A stretch of DNA of 38,190 nt from the NCBI GenBank assembly GCA_964594065.1, contig CAZQKX010000036.1, positions 1-38,190 of the forward strand, read 5' to 3'. Position numbers and translations under genes: made by a program. This document shows, one piece after another, positions 24,808 to 32,400 of this stretch. The stretch is from 4572-13 sp964594065. Lineage in GTDB: Bacteria > Planctomycetota > Phycisphaerae > Sedimentisphaerales > Anaerohalosphaeraceae. Position 1 is the first letter of the stretch; the number at the start of each line of letters is the position of its first letter. The notes under the pieces were generated by a model that was not told the origin of the DNA, searched no databases, and worked only from the letters and a program-made list of their open reading frames with translations.

Positions 24808-27800
24808 ATGAAAAACTACATGGCAATGACAATGTATTTAGTAGCATTTTCTTTCTGCTATGCTTCAGAGGATGTGAGATTTAAATTTGTTGAAGATCCG
24901 ATTAGAGCCCCCAAAGGATTTGTCTGGGAATCTAAAATTCCGGCAGATTGTCCATTTGAACAGTCCGATCTGTTTAACAGGATTTATTTTACAGGTCAAT
25001 TCAGTGATTACATCTGTGGTGATACGTTTTATCCGTCATGGGCAAGCGATGACAATCTCTACTCCCCATGGACGGACGGCTGGACGGATGGAATGATCTC
25101 ACAATCCTACTGGGGCAGAGGGGGGACAGCAACGACTGGTCATGCGGTGATGATCGGTGATGACCCTGTTAATCTGGAAATCAAAAACACATCAACGCCC
25201 AAGGTTGCAAGTGCACTGCCTTATCAGGGCCGCTATCCGGCAGGTTCGCTGGTTCATGATGGTATCTGGTATTACGGTACTTACTGTCTTGCCGGCGATG
25301 AAGAGAAGCTTGGAAATCCAGTACACAATGGTTTCACATACGGCTGGCCTATTCTGGGACCAATACCGGGTTTCCAGATTTCTTATGACTATGGCAAAAC
25401 ATGGGTAGATTCGCCGCTAAGTGCAGATAAGCCGCTATTCCCGGAACCGAAAACCAAGTGGGGAGCAGTTAAAATGGGAGCCCCGCATTTTGTTGATTTC
25501 GGCAAAAACATGGAACATTCTCCAGACGGCAAGGCCTATCTGGTGGCAATGGGGGCAGAAGACGATGATCCGCTGCCGCGTCCGTGTATCAAACCAAAAT
25601 TTGGGAAGCCATACGAGGTAGCCCACGATTGCCCTGATCTAAGCTTTAAACATGCCAATCTGAGCTGGATATCAGCGGATCAGATTTACCTTGCAAGAGT
25701 CACTCCTTTGCCAAAGACGATCAACGATGTAAAAGCTTATGAGTTTTTTGCAGGTCATGATCGCAGAGGCAAGCCGATATGGTCAAAGAAATTTGAAAAT
25801 ATCAAGCCGCTTCTCGAGTGGAATAACAATATGGGCTGTGTGACAGTCACGTATGTTGCTGCTTTGAAAAAATATTTGATGTGTGTCACAGACGGCTGGC
25901 CATCGGTTGCAGAGATGGATTCGTATATTTTGGAAGCCGACGAGATAACCGGTCCGTGGCGGATCATTACCTATTTGGAAAAGTTCGGCGAGCAGTCATA
26001 CTTCCTGAACTTTCCAACCAAGTTTATCGCCGAAAACGGCAAGACAATGTGGCTTTGCCATTCCGCAAATTACAGCAGTGGAAGAAATGGTTATAGCTTT
26101 GGCATCAATCCTCCGGGCGGGCGCTATGGTATTTCTCTGCACCAGATGCGATTCCTCTCACAAGACGAACCAGATCCGCAGCCGGCTAAAACCGAAGACA
26201 AAGACATCTTTGCCGGCAATATCGCCGGACAGGCTAAGGTGACAGTCAGCTCAGTGCACGGACAGCACGCTGCAAACGGAGCAGTAGATGGCGTAGTAGA
26301 CGGGCATCCCAATAGAAAAGCTGCATGGGCCAGCCTACCGAAAAAGATGAAACCCTTTGGCCAAATGAACGGCCAGTGTGGTGAATGGATCAAACTCAGC
26401 TGGGGAAAAAAACATACGATTGACAGGGTACTTCTATTCGACCGAATAAGACCTACCGAGCAGGTTCGCGCGGGACTGCTGGTATTCAGCGACGGCTCGT
26501 TTATCCATGTTGACCAGGCCCTGCCGCCAACTGCATACCAAGGCCTTGAGGTTCGCTTCAAGGCCAAAAATGTGGAATGGGTCAAGTTTATCGTTTTAGA
26601 ACATGGCTGGCGGACAAGATATCCCGGCCTTTCTGAGTTTGCAGTATTTGAAGCGTCCAAACCCAAAGAAGTCGTCTGGACTGCTCATAACAGTAACACG
26701 ACGAAGCCGGTTCGGTATGATACCTCAGGTTCATTGCCGGCCAGTGCTCCACTGGTTTCATCTCATTATAACAGCATTGAATTCACAGGGCGTTATGCCA
26801 ATTATACAAAAGCCGACACGTGGTATCCGTCATGGGCATCTGACGGCAACCTGTATTCGCCATGGACGGATGGCACGATTGGCAGGATGAATTTTGTCTG
26901 GTCAGCTAAAAGAGATAAGGCTGAAACCGGTTATGCCAAGATCTCAGGTGATGACCCGTTGAACCTGGTGGTTTCGGATTGGGGCGTTCGTATTGCCTCG
27001 GCGCTGCCGTTTCAGGGACGTTACCCTTGTGGCAGTTTAGTCTATGATGGCGTTTGGTATTATGGTACCTATGGTCTGGATCAGCCGGTAAAAGGTATTA
27101 ACAGTAAATTTGGCTGGTACGTCCTCGGCCCGCTTGTCGGATTCAGTTGGTCTACAGACTACGGCAAAACCTGGATTGAGACCTCCCATACCACCGACAA
27201 TCCGCTTTTTCCTGAAGTCTCTCGCGATAAGCTGGACTTGAAGGAAGGTAAAGCCGGGCCATTTATAAAGATGGGTGCGCCGCATTTTGTTGATTTTGGC
27301 AAAAACATGGAACACTCGCCGGATGGAAAGGCGTATCTGGTGGGCCATGGTGCAGAGTTTCCTGATCCGATGCCGCGGGTTGCCAATAATTCCTGGGTGA
27401 CCGGTGATGCGGTGTATATGGCGCGGGTCACGCCCGGCATAGAAAACATGAACAATGGTTCAAAATATGAATTCTTTGCCGGTTATGATAATATTGGCAA
27501 GCCGCTTTGGACAAGTGACTTCAAAAATATTAAACCGGTTTTCGAATGGAACAATCATTGCGGGATTGTAACGGCGACGTATAATCCCAGACTCAAACGC
27601 TATTTTATGTGTATTACCGATGGTCATCGACAAATTACCAGCCGGAAGAAATACACCAGTTACATTCTCGAATCTGATCATCTTACCGGCCCGTGGAAAC
27701 TGGTCGCACACATGAAAGACTTCGGCCCACAGGCATATTTCCTTAATATCCCCTCGAAATTCATATCGACCGATGGAAAAACGATGTGGTTGTGTTACTC

Positions 27801-27942
27801 AGCCAATTATATGGATCCCAACCGGAATGAACCTGATCGTATTGATCAGCATACGCCTGCCGGTAGCGGATATGCACTGAGTCTGCACGAATTTTCTTTG
27901 AAGAAAGAAAAATTGCCAAAATACAATGAGAGAAAAAAATGA
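24808..27942 (+). CDS. Two-propeller fusion with internal discoidin-like domain (copies 6 and 7)
   Basis: A 1044-aa exported protein (signal about 1-19, AAAGG 9 nt before ATG). Module one (about 45-450) closely resembles copy 3 (17907), including the Cys-containing insertion; its core motif C-G-D-T-F-Y-P-S-W-A-S-D-D-N-L-Y starts near residue 70. A discoidin/DUF7402-like domain follows (~463-618), ending P-G-L-S-E-F-A-V-F. A second full propeller module (~622-1032) starts V-V-W-T-A-H-N and has A-D-T-W-Y-P-S-W-A-S-D-G-N-L-Y near 669, but lacks the C-P-F-x-Q-S lead-in of free-standing members. The discoidin end runs directly into module two without a linker of note, as expected if two adjacent genes fused by losing the stop and signal peptide between them. 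The frame is intact across the junction. Confidence 0.75.
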   Translation: MKNYMAMTMYLVAFSFCYASEDVRFKFVEDPIRAPKGFVWESKIPADCPFEQSDLFNRIYFTGQFSDYICGDTFYPSWASDDNLYSPWTDGWTDGMISQSYWGRGGTATTGHAVMIGDDPVNLEIKNTSTPKVASALPYQGRYPAGSLVHDGIWYYGTYCLAGDEEKLGNPVHNGFTYGWPILGPIPGFQISYDYGKTWVDSPLSADKPLFPEPKTKWGAVKMGAPHFVDFGKNMEHSPDGKAYLVAMGAEDDDPLPRPCIKPKFGKPYEVAHDCPDLSFKHANLSWISADQIYLARVTPLPKTINDVKAYEFFAGHDRRGKPIWSKKFENIKPLLEWNNNMGCVTVTYVAALKKYLMCVTDGWPSVAEMDSYILEADEITGPWRIITYLEKFGEQSYFLNFPTKFIAENGKTMWLCHSANYSSGRNGYSFGINPPGGRYGISLHQMRFLSQDEPDPQPAKTEDKDIFAGNIAGQAKVTVSSVHGQHAANGAVDGVVDGHPNRKAAWASLPKKMKPFGQMNGQCGEWIKLSWGKKHTIDRVLLFDRIRPTEQVRAGLLVFSDGSFIHVDQALPPTAYQGLEVRFKAKNVEWVKFIVLEHGWRTRYPGLSEFAVFEASKPKEVVWTAHNSNTTKPVRYDTSGSLPASAPLVSSHYNSIEFTGRYANYTKADTWYPSWASDGNLYSPWTDGTIGRMNFVWSAKRDKAETGYAKISGDDPLNLVVSDWGVRIASALPFQGRYPCGSLVYDGVWYYGTYGLDQPVKGINSKFGWYVLGPLVGFSWSTDYGKTWIETSHTTDNPLFPEVSRDKLDLKEGKAGPFIKMGAPHFVDFGKNMEHSPDGKAYLVGHGAEFPDPMPRVANNSWVTGDAVYMARVTPGIENMNNGSKYEFFAGYDNIGKPLWTSDFKNIKPVFEWNNHCGIVTATYNPRLKRYFMCITDGHRQITSRKKYTSYILESDHLTGPWKLVAHMKDFGPQAYFLNIPSKFISTDGKTMWLCYSANYMDPNRNEPDRIDQHTPAGSGYALSLHEFSLKKEKLPKYNERKK

Positions 27943-27968
27943 GAACTATTCATTGAAAGAGTAAATAG

Positions 27969-29270
27969 ATGCAAAATAAAATAAATCGGCGCAGTTTTCT
28001 GAAAGCAAATGCAAGTGTTTTGGCCGGAATTACGATGGCTAATTTTATGCCGAAGAAGGTGTTTGCTGAGGAACTCAGGCCCATCCGTATCGGTGTCGTT
28101 GGTACCGGAAACAGAGCTCGGGGTCTGATGTCGAATCTTTTGGGTATGAAGGACATTTTCATCCCGGCCGTCTGTGACATCGACCCAACTGCTTTGGCCG
28201 CTGCACAAAACATAGTTGTTGAGAAAGGCCAACCTAAACCGGAAGGCTATACCGGCCCAACGGATTATAAAAAACTGATGGACCGTGACGACCTGGATGC
28301 AGTGATTATCGGCACTCCCTGGGATTTGCATACTCCAATGAGCGTCTATGGTATGAAAGCCAAAAAAATAATCGGCTGCGAGGTTCCTATTGCTTATACG
28401 CTGGCCGAATGCTGGCAGCTCATCAAAACCTGGGAAGAGACCGGTACGCCCTGTATGCAGCTTGAGAACTGGAGTTTTCGCAGTGATAACCTGGCTATTT
28501 TGAAAATGATACGAGCGGGATTGCTGGGAGAAATCACCCATGCTCATTGTGCTTATTCGCATGACTGTATCGACCACTGGTATTTTGAACGCACCACGGG
28601 CAATACACGCTGGGGTGCCCAGTTTCTGGTTGACCACAACCGTGCGCAGTACCCCACCCATCAGCAGGGCCCTGTTTTGAGTTGGATGAACATTAACTGC
28701 GGCGATTATTATGACACGATTACTTCAACCGCAACCGACTGCTTCAGTATTTACGATTACTTCAAACGCAACTTCCCCGACCATCCTAATGGAAAAAAGA
28801 AATATAAACAGGGAGATATTGTGACGACCGTGGTGCGAACGAAAAAAGGAAAAAGTATTGTCATCAATTTCGATATGCAGTCACCCCGGCCGTATGATAA
28901 CCGTTGGATGGTGCAGGGGACGCGCGGCATTTATAACGAACAGCGCAAATCTGTTTATCTGACAGGAAAAAGCCCTCAATATCATGCGTGGGAATCGTTT
29001 GGCCCTTATCATGAACAATACAAACATGCCTGGGCCAAATCCTCTTTTGGTGGACACGGCGGCGCTGACGGGATTATGCTCAGCCAGTTTGTTAAAGCGG
29101 TCCGTGAGAAAAAACCCCTGCCTCTGGACCTGTACGATGGCGTGCTGATGGCTTCGATAGGGCCGCTATCTGAAATGTCCGTCGCGCAGGATAGCAAGGT
29201 CATTCAGGTGCCCGATTTTACCCGCGGTAAATGGAAAAGCCGAAAACCCTATTTTGCCCTGGAAACGTAA
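27969..29270 (+). CDS. Tat-exported Gfo/Idh/MocA family protein (GH109-like)
   Basis: A 433-aa protein with a Tat-type leader, R-R-S-F-L-K at residues 7-12, then a hydrophobic run ending near V-F-A-E. The Rossmann dinucleotide motif G-V-V-G-T-G-N-R-A-R-G follows, and later A-V-C-D-I-D-P. The segment E-V-P-I-A-Y-T-L-A-E-C-W, then C-M-Q-L-E-N and A-Y-S-H (Tyr196, His198), resembles NAD-dependent GH109 glycosidases more than cytosolic sugar dehydrogenases. Export with bound NAD through Tat fits both. It could therefore cleave an alpha- or beta-glycosidic bond by an oxidation-elimination mechanism; a plain sugar oxidoreductase is the alternative. Eight-tenths of related planctomycete genes cannot be tied to a substrate from sequence, and this one is no different. 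Confidence 0.8.
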   Translation: MQNKINRRSFLKANASVLAGITMANFMPKKVFAEELRPIRIGVVGTGNRARGLMSNLLGMKDIFIPAVCDIDPTALAAAQNIVVEKGQPKPEGYTGPTDYKKLMDRDDLDAVIIGTPWDLHTPMSVYGMKAKKIIGCEVPIAYTLAECWQLIKTWEETGTPCMQLENWSFRSDNLAILKMIRAGLLGEITHAHCAYSHDCIDHWYFERTTGNTRWGAQFLVDHNRAQYPTHQQGPVLSWMNINCGDYYDTITSTATDCFSIYDYFKRNFPDHPNGKKKYKQGDIVTTVVRTKKGKSIVINFDMQSPRPYDNRWMVQGTRGIYNEQRKSVYLTGKSPQYHAWESFGPYHEQYKHAWAKSSFGGHGGADGIMLSQFVKAVREKKPLPLDLYDGVLMASIGPLSEMSVAQDSKVIQVPDFTRGKWKSRKPYFALET

Positions 29271-29276
29271 GCAAGA

Positions 29277-29392
29277 TGGTCATGAGGTTAAGTTTAAGAT
29301 TTTAAAAATGTGGTTTTGAGTTAAATTTGTTGTCTTAAACCACTGATGAAACGGGGAGTGTCAGACTTTCTGAAATTGTGGTTTTTAAATAA
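29277..29392 (+). pseudogene. Frameshifted remnant of a discoidin-like tail domain
   Basis: After the Gfo/Idh/MocA stop, the DNA aligns with the end of the discoidin-like domain at about 26540-26650. Frame one reads E-V-K-F-K (against E-V-R-F-K); after a shift V-K-F-V-V-L-N-H (against V-K-F-I-V-L-E-H); after another shift T-D-E-T-G-S-V-R-L-S-E-I-V-V-F-K and a TAA (against the family end L-S-E-I-A-V-F). Two frameshifts and missing upstream sequence mark it as a decayed fragment of a further propeller-discoidin gene. Confidence 0.75.
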
Positions 29393-29464
29393 AACTGTAG
29401 GACTTGTTTGGACATTTTTATGTTGAGGGAATTGTTTTTATATCTTTATTTGGGGGTGGTTAAA

Positions 29465-32400
29465 ATGCTGCAATGCAAACAATATCTTTGCATTATATTG
29501 TTTGTGTGTCTTTCTGTTGTCGGCTACTGTGACAGCGTGGTTGTGTTCAACGAGATCATGTATCACCCGGCAACGGACGAAGCAAATCTGGAATGGGTCG
29601 AGTTGTACAATCAAATGTCAGTCAATGTTGACCTGAGCCAGTGGAGTATTCGAGGAGGCATTGATTACGATTTTCCGGTGGGTACCGTTATTGCGGCCAA
29701 TCAATACTTAGTGATCGCCATTAATCCGTCAGCACTTCTGGCTCAAACCGGTTACAATGGAGCATTGGGTCCTTTCACAGGTCGTTTGGCCAACTCACAG
29801 GAAACGATTCGCCTTCGCAATAAAGATAAGCGAATCATGGACGAGATGGAATATGATGATTCGTATCCCTGGCCGGTTGCTCCGGACGGGTCCGGGGTGT
29901 CGCTTTCAAAGATCAGGAAGTACTCAGCGAGTACGGATCCCGAAAGCTGGCACTGGAGTACCCAGATAGATGGTACACCCGGAGCGGACAACTTTCCAAC
30001 GGGGATAGATTCGACGGAGTTGGTGTTCAATGAGGTCACAAGCTATGCGGCTATGCCATTCTGGCTGGAGATCTATAATGCCGGAACCAGCCAGATCAAC
30101 CTTCAAAACTATGTCATTCAAGGTGATTCCGGAAATCAATACACGCTGCCGAGTTTTAACCTGCAGCCGAATGCCTATACAAGCTTTAATGCATCTCAAT
30201 TGGGATTTCCTCCGGCTTTGGGTGAAAAACTCTATCTATACAAGCCGACAATGACATCGGTTGCAGACTCGGCCAGGGTGCGTGATCGATTGGTCGGCCG
30301 GACCTTAGATGATCCGGCGGGCAGATGGCATTATCCGCAAACAGGGACACAGGCCGCGGCCAATAATTTTGATTTTCACGATGAAATTGTGATCAATGAG
30401 ATCATGTACCATCATATCCCTCAGTATGAAGTCCTCCCCGATGGATCATCAGCAGAGACTGAAACGATCGTTCCCTGGAACTGGAATTGGAAATATGATC
30501 AATCCGGCAATGATCTCGGGACTGCATGGAAAGAAATCAGCTATGCAGATGGGAGTTGGCCGTCCGGGCCGGGTGCTTTAGGCTATGAAACGTCATTGCT
30601 GCCTGAGCCGATTCGAACGACCTTGAATCTGAATGGTCAGATCACATTTTATTTCCGGACAACGTTTAATTTTGATGGAGATGTTCAGAATACCCAGCTG
30701 AAAATGACAACATTGATCGATGATGGAGCCATTTTCTATCTGAACGGAGTGGAAGTATATCGGCAGAATATGCCGGCTGATCCGATCAATTATATGACGG
30801 CGGCATCAAGTGCGGTAAGTAATGCGGCATTGTCAGGTTTGATCTCCATTCCCAGTCAATCTTTACAGTCCGGAGAAAATGTATTGGCGGTCGAAGTCCA
30901 TCAATTGTTGTCAAGCAGTTCGGACGTTGTGTTTGGTATGGAGTTGCAGGTTGCTGTAATACCTGTCGGTGTAGAGTATGCAGAGAATGACCAGGAGTGG
31001 ATAGAACTGTATAACCGTTCTGGCGGCACAATCGATTTGAGTGGTTGGGCCTTTGACGAGGGCGTTGAATACACATTTGCTGCCGGAACGACAATGAATG
31101 TGGGCGAATATCTGGTCATCGCAAAAGATTCAGCCGCTCTGGGGTCAACATATCCTTCGACTCGAATCGTAGGCGATTACGAAGGCCGGTTAAATAACAA
31201 AGAAGAACGCATTGTTCTGTTGGACAACCAGGGTAATATTGCCGATCAGGTATGCTATTATGATGACAAGCCATGGCCGCATTTTGCCGATGGTGGCGGT
31301 TCAAGTTTGGAATTGCGAGATCCGGATGCTGACAACAATCGCCCCGAGGCCTGGTCCGCCAGTCAGGAGCAGCAGTCCTGGCAGCATTATACCTATACAG
31401 GCGTGGCGGCACAGCCTGTTTTTGAACCGACGATTAATTTCCATGAGTTTATCCTTGGCTTACTGGATTCAGGTGAGGTTCTATTAGATAATATCAGCGT
31501 TATTGAAAACCCGCAAACAATGGCCTATGAATTGATCCAGAATGGAACATTTGAGTCAGACACCATTGGTCAATTGCCTGATAAGTGGCGCATTCAGGGC
31601 ACCCATGACCGCAGCAAAGTCGTTGCGGATCCTGATGATGGTAGTAACAAAGTATTACATTTGATAGCAGACGGCCCCAAGCATTACCTGAGTAATCACG
31701 GTGAGACCACTCTGGCCGATGACCGAACGGTTGTCAATGGAAGGACGTATACAATCTCATTTGATGCCAGGCGTATCGCCGGATCGCCTCAGTTGCACAC
31801 AGAGTTATATTACTGCGATGTTCCGAAAACAACGATTTTGGACATTCCCGCGTTACACGGAACTTGCGGCTATCAGAATTACTGTTATGAATCAAATATC
31901 GGTCCGACATTTACAAACTTACGCCACAGTCCTGTCATCCCTCAATCCAACCAAACTGTAACTGTGGATGTCAAAGCAGAGGATCCGGATACTATATCCT
32001 GGCTTAAATTATGGCATGGAGTCGACGGAACCAGTTGGTCGAGTCTGTCGATGACCCACCTTGGGCAAGGTTTATATCGAGCTACCGTGCCTGCAAGATC
32101 GGATGGTACTGTGGTACAGTTTTATGTTGAGGGGCAGGATACTCAGAGTGCGGTTTCTTATTATCCGGCGGAGGGCGCAGGCTCAAGAGCCCTATATCAG
32201 GTCGATAACGGCTATTCAGTGGACCCGATCAGGCAGAATATCCGTTTTATTATGACCTCGGATGATACAGATTTTCTGTGTCTCAATACTAATGTCATGA
32301 GTAACAACCGTATTGGAACGACGGTGATCTATAATGCCGATGAAGTGTTTTACGATGCGGGTATTCGCCTGAAAGGCAGCATGTGGAGCAGGCTTAATAA

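Noticed and set aside
27846..28661. A 271-codon open frame on the minus strand opposite the Gfo/Idh/MocA gene.
   Set aside because: It has no family motifs, spans two well supported + strand genes, and is best explained by codon bias on the other strand. The same applies to the minus-strand frames at 2359-2937 and 5224-5901.
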